A DNA stretch of 64,000 bases from positions 248,001 to 312,000 of the forward strand of contig NZ_CVRP01000010.1 in the NCBI RefSeq assembly GCF_001261735.1, written 5' to 3'. The notes beneath the pieces are model-generated. The model was given only the letters and a program-made list of their open reading frames with translations. It was not told where the DNA came from and made no database searches. The position numbers and the translations under genes are program-made. Positions 26,260-35,166 of the stretch are shown here, piece by piece; the stretch's first letter is position 1; every line of letters starts with the position of its first letter. This DNA comes from Dysgonomonas sp. BGC7 (lineage in GTDB: Bacteria > Bacteroidota > Bacteroidia > Bacteroidales > Dysgonomonadaceae).

Positions 26260-26973
26260 TTACTTCTGCGACTTGAAGCTCTCTACAACTTTAAGCAGTT
26301 TATCCAAAGGTTCTAAATCGTAACGAAGATTGTTTCTTATATGATTAAAGTCCAGCTTATTCACAACCCTTGTAGTAGCATTATACTTCTTTGTATACGA
26401 CTTACCTACAAGTCTGTAAATATTATCGAGATCTTTTGCAGGATGCTCCCTCGATTCAGGATCTATAACATAAGGATCGAAACCGAGGTGTTCTTTTATA
26501 AAGTGTCCTGTAAGGCGTTTATCTATTTTCTTAAAGTGATTTGTTTCGGCCAAAAACCATGCCTCTATTTCATGTATAGCTATAATCATATCATAGAAAG
26601 GCGCATCTTTTTTCAGGTGATGCGGTAAATAGCGTAAACCTTTTTCCAGCCTCTCTAAATTATCGATAGGAATAGGATACAAGTCGCGTAATCCAATAAT
26701 CATTCCATATCCTCTTTTTCGCAAATTCGAGATATTTTCTATTATTTCAGACTTTACTCTATTATCTGCGCCACAGTCGAATATCAGCACCTCATATTTT
26801 GGATTTCGCGAAAAAGAAGAGTTTCGCACAATTTCCTGCTTAGGAATGCTCACACCTCCCCTAAACTGTTTTTGCAAAATATTTATCTGTGTTGTTCCCA
26901 GGATTTCCTTGATCAAGCGATTTACAAAAATCTGCTCAGTCTGTCCTTCAACAAAAAAAGCAATACGTCTCAT
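26260..26973 (-). CDS. TOPRIM-like (DUF4276-type) protein paired with the AAA ATPase
   Basis: A 237-residue protein from the ATG at 26973. The first base of that ATG is the last base of the ATPase stop codon (TGATG), so translation is probably coupled. The N-terminus IAFFVEGQTEQIFVNRLI carries Glu9 in the VEG-x-TE motif of TOPRIM/OLD-type nucleases and DUF4276 proteins. Further acidic positions are Asp66 and Asp70 (FDCGAD) and Asp97 (GLRDLYP). A central HEIEAWFLAE motif (134-143) resembles the conserved E-x-EA segment of DUF4276. It is probably the effector of a two-gene module whose sensor is the ATPase. Metal-dependent nuclease activity is inferred, not shown. The family assignment is by eye. 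Confidence 0.75.
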   Translation of the reverse strand: MRRIAFFVEGQTEQIFVNRLIKEILGTTQINILQKQFRGGVSIPKQEIVRNSSFSRNPKYEVLIFDCGADNRVKSEIIENISNLRKRGYGMIIGLRDLYPIPIDNLERLEKGLRYLPHHLKKDAPFYDMIIAIHEIEAWFLAETNHFKKIDKRLTGHFIKEHLGFDPYVIDPESREHPAKDLDNIYRLVGKSYTKKYNATTRVVNKLDFNHIRNNLRYDLEPLDKLLKVVESFKSQK

Positions 26974-28124
26974 CAATCGTTTTCTTCATCTATTTGACCA
27001 AAGCCTGTCTTATAAAAATCAGTAGACAGAAAATCAAAATTATTCAGCCCGGTATATTCAAAATCATCGAATATCTCTTTCGAATTTGCATAGTCATAAA
27101 AAACCGATTTTTTTGAGTTTTCGCGATCTATAACATTCCAATATTTTAATGGTATCTGATTCATCACATACCTATCGTTGGTGGTCATAAAAAACTGAAG
27201 ATTGGAATTATTAATTCTCTTTATAACAATATCCATCATCCGTTTCGACGTATCGAAGTCGAGCCCTTCTCCCATATCGTCGATAAGCATACACAAAGAC
27301 AAATTGCTAAGGCGGGCATACGTTAGCATTATCAAAAGAGCCAAAGCCCTAAACATTCCTTGCGACATATCTCTTTGTGAAACAAGGTATTTTCCTTCCT
27401 CTTCTACACACAAGCCGTAATAACCTTTCTTTTCAATAATATCTATGTTAGTAACAGAATTACCTAACTCTTGCATACCTGAAACAATCTCAGATACAAA
27501 TTTATCGGCAAACAACTCTCTGCCCTTGTAGAAGGTATAGATAAGTATTTCCGATCCTTCAATACCGGGATCACCGCCATCGATTCGGGTATAGTCTTTC
27601 ACCTGTTTATTTTTCTCAAACTGATTGGCAAACAGATAGTTTTTCAATGACTTGCCCCACTCTACTAATATTTCATAATACAGATTACCTTCGCTATCAT
27701 GAATACATATCAACAAAGATGATTCATTTATAGAATCGAATATATTGTTACTTATATCGCTACCTTTAAGGTCAAGAAAAACCCCCTTAGTTCTGTCTAT
27801 AAACATTTTTCCATCTACAACAAGAGTTTCTTCTATTATTCTTCGATCTTTGAACCGAAGAGTATATTTATAAGAAATACCTTTTGCAGCAAATACCAAT
27901 TCAAAAGACTGACTAGGACTGAACACCTCACTCAGAGTAGTACGCCCACTAAGCAATCCGGCAATCTCTCTTATCACGTTCAGGGTACGACTTTTGCCTG
28001 AAGCATTCTTTCCTACAAGCAGATTGATATTCTCGAAACTGGCGTAACCATTCTCTTTACCCACGATATTCCATTCGCGGGGTTCCCCTACATAGCGCGT
28101 ATATTTTAACGATTTAAGTATCAT
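26973..28124 (-). CDS. ABC-type AAA ATPase of a putative two-gene defence module
   Basis: A 383-residue SMC/RecF-like ATPase (AAA_15/AAA_21 type) from the ATG at 28124; a TTG eight codons upstream is less likely. Walker A is GKNASGKS (38-45). The ABC signature-like SQGMFRAL lies near residue 254, and Walker B with D-loop is CMLIDDMGEGLDFD near 281, where the usual catalytic Glu is Asp. The switch region reads TTNDRYVMNQ (about 313), with Asn instead of the ABC His. No coiled-coil arm is apparent; the insert between is short and beta-rich. Its gene overlaps the TOPRIM-like gene, an arrangement shared with the PARIS, OLD/Gabija-like and AbiL-type antiphage systems. The exact family was not identified. 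Confidence 0.8.
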   Translation of the reverse strand: MILKSLKYTRYVGEPREWNIVGKENGYASFENINLLVGKNASGKSRTLNVIREIAGLLSGRTTLSEVFSPSQSFELVFAAKGISYKYTLRFKDRRIIEETLVVDGKMFIDRTKGVFLDLKGSDISNNIFDSINESSLLICIHDSEGNLYYEILVEWGKSLKNYLFANQFEKNKQVKDYTRIDGGDPGIEGSEILIYTFYKGRELFADKFVSEIVSGMQELGNSVTNIDIIEKKGYYGLCVEEEGKYLVSQRDMSQGMFRALALLIMLTYARLSNLSLCMLIDDMGEGLDFDTSKRMMDIVIKRINNSNLQFFMTTNDRYVMNQIPLKYWNVIDRENSKKSVFYDYANSKEIFDDFEYTGLNNFDFLSTDFYKTGFGQIDEEND

Positions 28125-28303
28125 ACATTTCACATTCTTTAGTGGCAAATATCAAACCGACTTTGCATCCATATAAAAATTAAATCTTTCGGTAATTTTC
28201 TTCAAATATACATATTTTACTAAGATAGGACAACCGCATCAAATAATCTTTATTTGTTTATCAGAAAGGAATGGTAAGTCAACAGAATCAAAACATAATA
28301 ATT

Positions 28304-28344
28304 AAAAACAATGCTGCGGGCTCTCATAAGCGCCCGCAGCATTG
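28304..28344 (-). terminator. Terminator after the FGE/lectin-like lipoprotein gene
   Basis: CAATGCTGCGGGC (28309-28321) pairs perfectly with its complement (28332-28344), giving a 13-bp GC-rich stem with a 10-base loop. On the minus strand it is followed by five Ts. Confidence 0.92.
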
Positions 28345-28366
28345 ATCCTCTATCTAAAATCGCTTA

Positions 28367-29086
28367 TCAAGGAATACAAACCACCCGAAGTATTGTACTT
28401 TTGAGAGCAATAGCAGGAACAATATATCCAAAGCTTGAGATTCCTAATGCTTGACCAGGAAAACTGGCATCTTCTGTTGCAGTCCAATAGATAAAATCCA
28501 TGTCTTCGGGTATTCCTGACGGCCAAGAGCCATAAATTTTGCCAAAACCATCTACAGGCATATTATCTGTAAAACTATTTTGAGGTATTGCGTCAACATT
28601 ATTGATCCGAGGTAGTCTGCCTCCATGAAAGGCACTAAATTCTTTAGCTTTATCCCATGTTAAATCAGCTCCGCTAGAAACTGCATAACCAGTAAGGAAG
28701 CCTTCAGGAACAGTGCCGTGAGTAACAATTACAGAAGCAGTATAATTATTTATACCGAACTGAATTTTACGAGGCAGCGCTGTCACATTACCTGTTACAG
28801 TTACTTTTCCTGCTGCATTGGTTTTACCTAAAAGAATATCGGTAGATGTAGCCGTTCCATTACCACCATAGGTACGATACGATAAAGTTATTGCTTTGTT
28901 AGCAACAGCTTTTCCGTTTTCGCCGATAGTAATTACTCCACCAAGAGTTCCGTTTTGATCAATGGTTATACCTGAAAGGTCAGTTTCTGCCGGTTGCGAA
29001 CTATCATCATCATCTTTGTCACAGCCAGTAAGTAACAGACCTATACAAGCTACAAATAATAACGTGAAAAATTTTGTTGTTTTCAT
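28367..29086 (-). CDS. Hypothetical surface lipoprotein
   Basis: A 239-residue lipoprotein with lipobox LLTGC (Cys22), followed by an acidic run (DKDDDD) that resembles a Bacteroidota surface-export signal. A beta-rich N-terminal half, with GGVITIGENGKAVANKAI, looks like an Ig/carboxypeptidase-regulatory type repeat. The C-terminal half has LTWDKAKEFSAFHGGRLP and YWTATEDASFPGQAL, motifs that recall the formylglycine-generating enzyme/C-type-lectin-like folds of DUF1566-like proteins. Function unknown. It is transcribed alone, downstream of the AraC-type regulator, with strong palindromic elements in its promoter region. Confidence 0.65.
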   Translation of the reverse strand: MKTTKFFTLLFVACIGLLLTGCDKDDDDSSQPAETDLSGITIDQNGTLGGVITIGENGKAVANKAITLSYRTYGGNGTATSTDILLGKTNAAGKVTVTGNVTALPRKIQFGINNYTASVIVTHGTVPEGFLTGYAVSSGADLTWDKAKEFSAFHGGRLPRINNVDAIPQNSFTDNMPVDGFGKIYGSWPSGIPEDMDFIYWTATEDASFPGQALGISSFGYIVPAIALKSTILRVVCIP

Positions 29087-29138
29087 ACATTCTAGTTTTA
29101 TAAATTAAAGTATTGAGACTTGGATGGAAGAACCTCAG

Positions 29139-29146
29139 CAAAGATA
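29139..29146 (-). promoter_or_regulatory. Promoter -7 motif of the lipoprotein gene
   Basis: On the minus strand the bases read TATCTTTG, an exact TAnnTTTG match, 52 bases before the start. No -33 TTTG is present at the right distance, which would suit an activator-dependent promoter. Confidence 0.55.
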
Positions 29147-29167
29147 GGCTAGAGGCACACTTCACTC

Positions 29168-29206
29168 TTTCCCAAAACTTAAAAACATTACGCAAGTTTT
29201 GGGAAA
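29168..29206. promoter_or_regulatory. 13-bp perfect inverted repeat upstream of the lipoprotein promoter
   Basis: TTTCCCAAAACTT (29168-29180) and AAGTTTTGGGAAA (29194-29206) are exact complements separated by 13 bases. The pair begins about 22 bases upstream of the -7 motif. No T run follows on either strand at the correct distance, so it looks more like an operator than a terminator. Confidence 0.6.
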
Positions 29207-29230
29207 CAAGTGTTTTTGGAGAATAAAAGG

Positions 29231-29244
29231 TAAGTAGCTACTTA
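29231..29244. promoter_or_regulatory. 14-bp perfect palindrome between the regulator and lipoprotein genes
   Basis: TAAGTAGCTACTTA is self-complementary over all 14 bases and lies 25 bases from the 13-bp inverted repeat. It is a possible second regulator site. Confidence 0.45.
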
Positions 29245-29274
29245 GAGATAATATATCTAAAAGAGTTGTTCAGT

Positions 29275-30372
29275 CTAGTCAGCGAAGGGACTTTCTGCGT
29301 ATTGTTTTCTATATTCCTGTGGGGTCATTCCTGTGACGCTCTGAAAGTGACGATAAAAAGAACTACTACTAGGTATGCCCACTGCTTCGCCAATCTCTAT
29401 TATTGTCAAATCACTTCTATTAATAAGCAGTTGCTGAGATTCTGTTATGCGCAGAAAACTTATCCATGAACGAAAATTTTGCCTGTATGTGGAATTTATA
29501 TAACGTGACAAATAGAACTGATTGGTATATAAATCTTTTGCTAATGATTCTAGGGTAATTCCCTGTATCAGAAATTCCTTTCTTGCAATCCACTGCTCGA
29601 TCGAATAGCCAATATCGTCATTCGTCTGATTCGTTTGCCTATCGACAGGGGTAATATGATCAGGCAATGGTGTAGCTACAGCCAACGCAATACGATGAAA
29701 TAATGTTACATAATTGATATATTTGATTCCGAAATAGATATAGAATATAGCATAAAGCACAGTAAAAATAGTATATAGCTCCTTATTGAGAAAAAGTGAC
29801 ACAATGGCAACAATTCCGACACAAGCAGCCATATAAAAAGATTGTTTTATCCAAACAGCCCTGCGCTCCTCATTCTCGGAAAAGAAATTATCTAGCCTCT
29901 GAGTGTATTTACCATATTCCTTCACAAACATCCATATGTAAATTATCAATTGCATACAATATAGACCCGTTGCAATATAGAATATAGTATAAAATACTTT
30001 TTCTGATACAGTAAGTAATATTATTGATAGCAATGTTATAGGAATAAGATTATACAAAACTCTTTTTCTAGTCATATAACTCATGTTAATGAGCGTTATA
30101 ATAGAAAAAGTGAAGAGCATAGATTGATAAGAAGCACCAATTATAGTAAAAGCCAATACAGACCGCCCATTTTCGTCTATATCCCCTAATATTTCTAATT
30201 GCCCGATTAAAGCTAGTAATATATAAGCTACCGACAAAAAACGCCTCGAAATACGATAGTTTTTCAACTCACTATCTTTTGGTACAGAAACCACGCCAAG
30301 GCACACTCCCATAATAAGTATAGCTGCTGACGAAAGCAATGTAGTAAGCATATACAAATCAAGATGGAACAT
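29275..30372 (-). CDS. Membrane-anchored AraC-family transcriptional regulator
   Basis: A 365-residue protein from the ATG at 30372; a TTG 57 bases upstream is less likely. The first 220 residues contain about seven hydrophobic helices, and the C-terminal 100 residues form an AraC-type double helix-turn-helix (ESLAKDLYTNQFYLSRYINS, then TIIEIGEAVGIPSSSSFYRH and a trailing GMTPQEYRKQ). Such fusions in Bacteroidota are thought to sense an envelope signal and act on nearby genes. It precedes the lipoprotein gene on the same strand, with palindromes between them. Its promoter lies divergent to that of the second antiporter. Confidence 0.88.
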   Translation of the reverse strand: MFHLDLYMLTTLLSSAAILIMGVCLGVVSVPKDSELKNYRISRRFLSVAYILLALIGQLEILGDIDENGRSVLAFTIIGASYQSMLFTFSIITLINMSYMTRKRVLYNLIPITLLSIILLTVSEKVFYTIFYIATGLYCMQLIIYIWMFVKEYGKYTQRLDNFFSENEERRAVWIKQSFYMAACVGIVAIVSLFLNKELYTIFTVLYAIFYIYFGIKYINYVTLFHRIALAVATPLPDHITPVDRQTNQTNDDIGYSIEQWIARKEFLIQGITLESLAKDLYTNQFYLSRYINSTYRQNFRSWISFLRITESQQLLINRSDLTIIEIGEAVGIPSSSSFYRHFQSVTGMTPQEYRKQYAESPFAD

Positions 30373-30396
30373 AGAAATCTGTTTGTTAATTTTCCA

Positions 30397-30404
30397 CAAA
30401 GATA
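30397..30404 (-). promoter_or_regulatory. Promoter -7 motif of the AraC-type regulator
   Basis: On the minus strand the bases read TATCTTTG, an exact TAnnTTTG match, 25 bases before the chosen start. It supports the ATG at 30372 over the upstream TTG. Confidence 0.55.
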
Positions 30405-30464
30405 TAAAACTAAAAATTGCGTTTAACAAATATCTCTATACAATTATTTATCATATAAAAATTG

Positions 30465-30472
30465 TATCTTTG
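30465..30472 (+). promoter_or_regulatory. Promoter -7 motif of the second antiporter gene
   Basis: TATCTTTG matches TAnnTTTG, 28 bases before the ATG at 30501. Confidence 0.55.
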
Positions 30473-30500
30473 CGAAAGGAAGCTAAGATTAAGCCGTTAA

Positions 30501-32792
30501 ATGAAAAAATATAAAAACCTATTATTTTACATAACAACGATAGGAGTATTTTCTATATTAATACTCATCACATTAAATACTGGAAAAGCCAATTTGGAAA
30601 AAGTACCGGAAGGCACCGTTTTAAATAACGGTGGAGACCTGTCGGCTTGGAATGTTTTTTTACAAAACCTACTGGAAAACATAGCAACTCCCACTATTAC
30701 TTTGTTACTTCAGATCATCGTTATTCTCATAGTAGTAAAACTATTTGGGTGGCTATGTAAACTCATAGGACAAACTACGGTTATAGGTGAAATTATAGCA
30801 GGAGTGGTGCTAGGTCCCTCTTTACTCGGATACTATTTTCCAGAAGTCTCTCAAATGATTTTCCCGCCATCATCACTTGGCAACATAGGGCTTCTCAGCC
30901 AGATAGGGCTAATTCTATTCATGTTTATAATAGGGATGGAGCTCGACCTGAGAGTGATTAGAAACAGAGCCCAGAACGCTGTAATAATAAGTCATGCCAG
31001 TATTATCTTTCCATTCACATTGGGCATTATTCTGGCATATTTTATATACGAAGAATTTACTCATGCACAAGTGAGTTTTATTTCCTTCGCGCTGTTTATG
31101 GGAATCGCCATGAGTATCACGGCCTTTCCTGTACTGGCACGCATAGTACACGAAAAAGGTATAAACAAATTACCTATAGGACCTATTGTTATCACATGTG
31201 CCGCCATAGATGACATTACCGCATGGTGCTTGCTGGCAGCAGTAATAGCAATAGTAAAAGCCGGATCGTTTTCCAGTTCTATATTTGTTATCCTCATGGC
31301 TGTAACTTACGTTATTGTTATGTTCAAAGTCGTTCGTCCTGTACTTAAACGGATGGTAGAGCATCAACATTCTAAAAGTAGCATAACCAAGTCTACTGCA
31401 GCTACATTCTTCATATTATTATTCATTTCGGCATATACAACAGAACTTATCGGAATACATGCTCTTTTTGGAGCCTTTCTGGCAGGAGTAATTATGCCTT
31501 CCGACACAAAGTTCAGGAATTTGTTTACTGAAAAGATCGAATATGTATCACTGATAGTATTACTTCCTCTGTTTTTTGTATATACCGGCTTAAGAACTGA
31601 GATAGGACTACTAAACACTGTCCACCTATGGCTCATTTGCGGACTTATTATAGCTGTTGCTATAACCGGTAAGTTTTTGGGCAGTGCCTTTGCAGCTCGC
31701 TTTGTAGGGCAGAGTTGGAAAGACAGCCTTACCATAGGCGCTTTGATGAATACAAGAGGATTAATGGAGCTTGTTGTACTAAATATAGGTCTCGATTTAG
31801 GGATACTTACTCCTCAGGTCTTTGCAATGATGGTTATTATGGCCTTAGGTACAACCTTTATGACATCGCCAAGCCTCAGCCTAATAGACAGGATATTTAA
31901 GAGGCAGCATTCAAAATCAGAAGTCAATCAAAAGGAAAAATTCAGAATACTTATTCCTTTTGCCAGTCCCGAAACAGGAAGAAAACTTTTACTGGTAGCA
32001 CATTATCTTGTAAAGAAAAAGCAAACCTCGTCAGAAGTTGCCATGTTGCATACTACCGAAGGTAACCTGTTGCATCAATACAATATACAAAAAGAAGAAG
32101 ATATTGTTTTTAAACCGATCATAAACCAAGCTAAAAGCTTAAACCAAGAGATTACAAAAATATTTGAAGTCACTAACGACCGACAAGCAAGTATTATAAA
32201 AACAGCAAACAAAGGAGAATACGACTTTGTTCTAATTGGGAGTAAAGGATATACTGTATCTGATAATAATATATTAAGCCGTTTTATAGGTTTTTCGAAC
32301 ACACTGGAAGACACACTAAATCGCTTGATTCAAAAATGGAAGGGTACAGCATCTAACAGACAGTTATCCGTATCTCCGTTCGATGATCGGACACGACGAA
32401 TTATTTCGAAGACTGACATGCAAGTTGGCATATTTATTGATAGAGGATTAGTAGATATACAAAATGTGTTTGTGCCTATATTAGACGAAGATGATTCTTT
32501 TATAGGTCAGTTTTTAGAAAGATTAGCTGGAAATTCGAATGTAAGGATCACACTATGGGACTCTATACATTTGGCTGACAAGAGCCTCGATTTCGTGAAA
32601 TCGGTTAGGGATGTAAAATCTGCAAACCCATATCTATTCCAAGCGTGGCATAACAATATACCGGTTGATGAGAGCATATTACAAAAACACGATCTCATAA
32701 TACTCAGCATAGGCAGCTGGAAAAAGCTTGAGGCAATGGACATAAAATTAATAAAAGCTATGCCATCTACATTAATATTGACTGACTTATAA
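30501..32792 (+). CDS. CPA2-family cation:proton antiporter with a USP-like C-terminal region
   Basis: A 763-residue membrane protein. An N-terminal helix is followed by a Na+/H+ exchanger domain of about 12 helices (residues 55-460), with GEIIAGVVLGPSLLGY near the front and GALMNTRGLMELVVLNIGLD near the end, as in KefB/NapA-type proteins. Residues 480-615 look like a universal-stress-protein domain, and a divergent second one may follow to the C-terminus. It differs from the first antiporter in this window, which has RCK_C domains. The transported cation is unknown. The TPR gene follows 70 bases downstream and may share the transcript. Confidence 0.87.
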   Translation: MKKYKNLLFYITTIGVFSILILITLNTGKANLEKVPEGTVLNNGGDLSAWNVFLQNLLENIATPTITLLLQIIVILIVVKLFGWLCKLIGQTTVIGEIIAGVVLGPSLLGYYFPEVSQMIFPPSSLGNIGLLSQIGLILFMFIIGMELDLRVIRNRAQNAVIISHASIIFPFTLGIILAYFIYEEFTHAQVSFISFALFMGIAMSITAFPVLARIVHEKGINKLPIGPIVITCAAIDDITAWCLLAAVIAIVKAGSFSSSIFVILMAVTYVIVMFKVVRPVLKRMVEHQHSKSSITKSTAATFFILLFISAYTTELIGIHALFGAFLAGVIMPSDTKFRNLFTEKIEYVSLIVLLPLFFVYTGLRTEIGLLNTVHLWLICGLIIAVAITGKFLGSAFAARFVGQSWKDSLTIGALMNTRGLMELVVLNIGLDLGILTPQVFAMMVIMALGTTFMTSPSLSLIDRIFKRQHSKSEVNQKEKFRILIPFASPETGRKLLLVAHYLVKKKQTSSEVAMLHTTEGNLLHQYNIQKEEDIVFKPIINQAKSLNQEITKIFEVTNDRQASIIKTANKGEYDFVLIGSKGYTVSDNNILSRFIGFSNTLEDTLNRLIQKWKGTASNRQLSVSPFDDRTRRIISKTDMQVGIFIDRGLVDIQNVFVPILDEDDSFIGQFLERLAGNSNVRITLWDSIHLADKSLDFVKSVRDVKSANPYLFQAWHNNIPVDESILQKHDLIILSIGSWKKLEAMDIKLIKAMPSTLILTDL

Positions 32793-32862
32793 AAACATTT
32801 TGTTATTCAAAAAATGCAGCTCCTAGTTGTGAGTAGATAATCAAATAGCAGAATATACATAC

Positions 32863-35079
32863 ATGAACAGCCGCGATATTATATCATTAAAGAAAGAAAT
32901 ATTACAAAACCTGTCAAAAAGACAGTTAAAGGATTCCTTCGAAGGGTTAGCTAAATTAACGGTTAACACCCAAGACTGGAAGATTTCGGAAACGCTGAGT
33001 GATTTGGAAACAAATTACAAATATATGCTGCATTATCTATTCGAGGGTGTAGAAGATACTCAGAGAGAAACAGTATATCGAAACCTTGTCCGATCTCTGT
33101 ATGAATTGACAGACGATTCTGCTGATGAATTATTAAAGATTGAGTCATCCAATATTTTTTACGAGAAGCTGCGAATCAACAGTTTGAAAAGTAATACTCT
33201 AAATGATTGCTTTAACCAACTGAAAGATATTGCAGATTCTTTGTCTTTGATAGACCTACTGGAAGAAGGAGATGAAAAAGCACAAAAAAAGAAAGATCTC
33301 GCAATAAGAAGGGAACGAATAGGAGCAGAGATATTTAATACAATCTTTGTCTCTGCACGGGCTAGCGATGCTGATCTAAAAGATTACATTGCTATTTTAG
33401 ACAACATAGACAGCCCAGTAAGAGAAAAATGTATTGTCATATCAGCACTGACACTTAATCTCTTTCACCGCTTCGATACCCGCAAAGTGCAAATACTGAT
33501 GCATGCAGCCGGTGTTGATAATATGCAGCTAAGAGCAAGAGCGATTGTAGGGCTTGTGGTCGTTATGCAAATGTACGACTCTCGCTGGTCTTTATATCCT
33601 GAATTGCAGAACAGATTGGATATATTGTCCGAAAATCAGGTGTTCAGAAAAGCAATTATTCGAACAATCATTCAGTTGATTCGCTCTAGGGAAACAGAAG
33701 AAATTACAAAAAAGATAAAGGAGGAAATCCTACCCGAAATGATGAAGTTCAACAATTTAGCCGGACGGAAGCTAAACATGGAAGAACTCATGGGAGGAGA
33801 CTCAGACTTTTCGGAAAAGAATCCTGAATGGCAAAAAGAGCTTGAAGAATCGGGATTGGGAAAGAAACTGCAAGAATATTCCAATCTGCAAATGGAAGGA
33901 GCTGATGTATTTCACTCCACTTTCTCGGGGCTAAAGAGCTTTCCTTTTTTCTCTGAAATGAGCAATTGGTTCTTACCTTTCGACCCTTCATATTCGGAGA
34001 TTGCGATGTTATTCCCTAACGACAGCAAAAATAATTTACTGAAAACAGCAGTACTCGACTCAGGTCACATGTGCAATTCGGACAAATATTCTTTCTGCCT
34101 TAGTCTGGCTCAGATATCATCGTCCCAACGCGAAATGATGATGGGGCGTATGGGAGCCGAATCGGAAGAAATAAAGCAATTGCAGAAAGAAGCGCAGGCA
34201 ATGAACCCGACTATAGACGAAGATGTAATTTCGAACCAATATATACAGGATCTTTATCGTTTTTTCAAACTGAATCCTTACAGGAACAGTTTCTATGATA
34301 TATTCAGACTCAGTCTCAACTTTTATGAGAAGAAATCTATTGCGCCACTTATTTCGGACACAGACAGCATGAAACAGATTGCGCACTATTGTTTTGATAA
34401 AAACAATTTTGGCGAGGCACTGTATATATTCGAAAAACTGATAGAAAACGACTGTAATAGCGAAGACGTATGGCAAAAAATAGGATATTGCCGTCAAATG
34501 CTAAACAATGCAGAAGAGGCATTGGAGGCTTACCTACAGGCAGATTTGTTGAAGCCAAACAATTCATGGATCATAAAGCGTATAGCTCAGATATACCGTA
34601 CTATTAAAAAACCGGATCTGTCTCTCGATTTCTATCTGAAAGCAGCAAAACTGACTCCCGACAATGTAAATATAGAATTGAACATTGGGCACTGCTATCT
34701 GGAAATGGGTAATAACGAAGAAGCGTTGAATACATACTTTAAAGTTGAATTTCTGGATTCGAAAGGAGTTAAAGCTCAGCGGCCTATTGCATGGACAGCC
34801 TTCCTTCTGAAAAAATATGATATATCGCAAAAGTATTACAAACTAATACTGGCTAACAAGCCAACAATACATGATTATCTGAACGCAGGGCATGTAGAGC
34901 TATGTATGGGAAACAAAAAGGAGGCGATAGAATTTTACAAACACGTATTATATAAAGATAACGACTTCGACAATTTTCTGTTCCTGTTCAATGCCGATAA
35001 AGCGACATTGTTAAGTCATGGAGTAGAAGATCAATTATTTCCATTTCTATTCGATCAGATAAAATACGGAATGGAATAA
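32863..35079 (+). CDS. TPR-repeat protein, function unknown
   Basis: A 738-residue, largely helical, cytosolic-looking protein with no signal peptide. The C-terminal 240 residues contain clear tetratricopeptide repeats (AEEALEAYLQADLLKPNN, LSLDFYLKAAKLTPDNVN, EEALNTYFKVEFLDSKG, KEAIEFYKHVLYKDND). The N-terminal 480 residues form an alpha-solenoid-like region without known motifs. Homologues of this type are common in Bacteroidales and are named only as TPR proteins. It lies between the antiporter and rluF on one strand. The role is unknown; a scaffold function is likely from the fold. Confidence 0.75.
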   Translation: MNSRDIISLKKEILQNLSKRQLKDSFEGLAKLTVNTQDWKISETLSDLETNYKYMLHYLFEGVEDTQRETVYRNLVRSLYELTDDSADELLKIESSNIFYEKLRINSLKSNTLNDCFNQLKDIADSLSLIDLLEEGDEKAQKKKDLAIRRERIGAEIFNTIFVSARASDADLKDYIAILDNIDSPVREKCIVISALTLNLFHRFDTRKVQILMHAAGVDNMQLRARAIVGLVVVMQMYDSRWSLYPELQNRLDILSENQVFRKAIIRTIIQLIRSRETEEITKKIKEEILPEMMKFNNLAGRKLNMEELMGGDSDFSEKNPEWQKELEESGLGKKLQEYSNLQMEGADVFHSTFSGLKSFPFFSEMSNWFLPFDPSYSEIAMLFPNDSKNNLLKTAVLDSGHMCNSDKYSFCLSLAQISSSQREMMMGRMGAESEEIKQLQKEAQAMNPTIDEDVISNQYIQDLYRFFKLNPYRNSFYDIFRLSLNFYEKKSIAPLISDTDSMKQIAHYCFDKNNFGEALYIFEKLIENDCNSEDVWQKIGYCRQMLNNAEEALEAYLQADLLKPNNSWIIKRIAQIYRTIKKPDLSLDFYLKAAKLTPDNVNIELNIGHCYLEMGNNEEALNTYFKVEFLDSKGVKAQRPIAWTAFLLKKYDISQKYYKLILANKPTIHDYLNAGHVELCMGNKKEAIEFYKHVLYKDNDFDNFLFLFNADKATLLSHGVEDQLFPFLFDQIKYGME

Positions 35080-35166
35080 TAAAGGAAAAATCAGACAGGC
35101 TCTTATTCAGAGTTAATACAGGGAATATCAACTTGATAATTATAATAATTCATCGAATTTCAAAAT

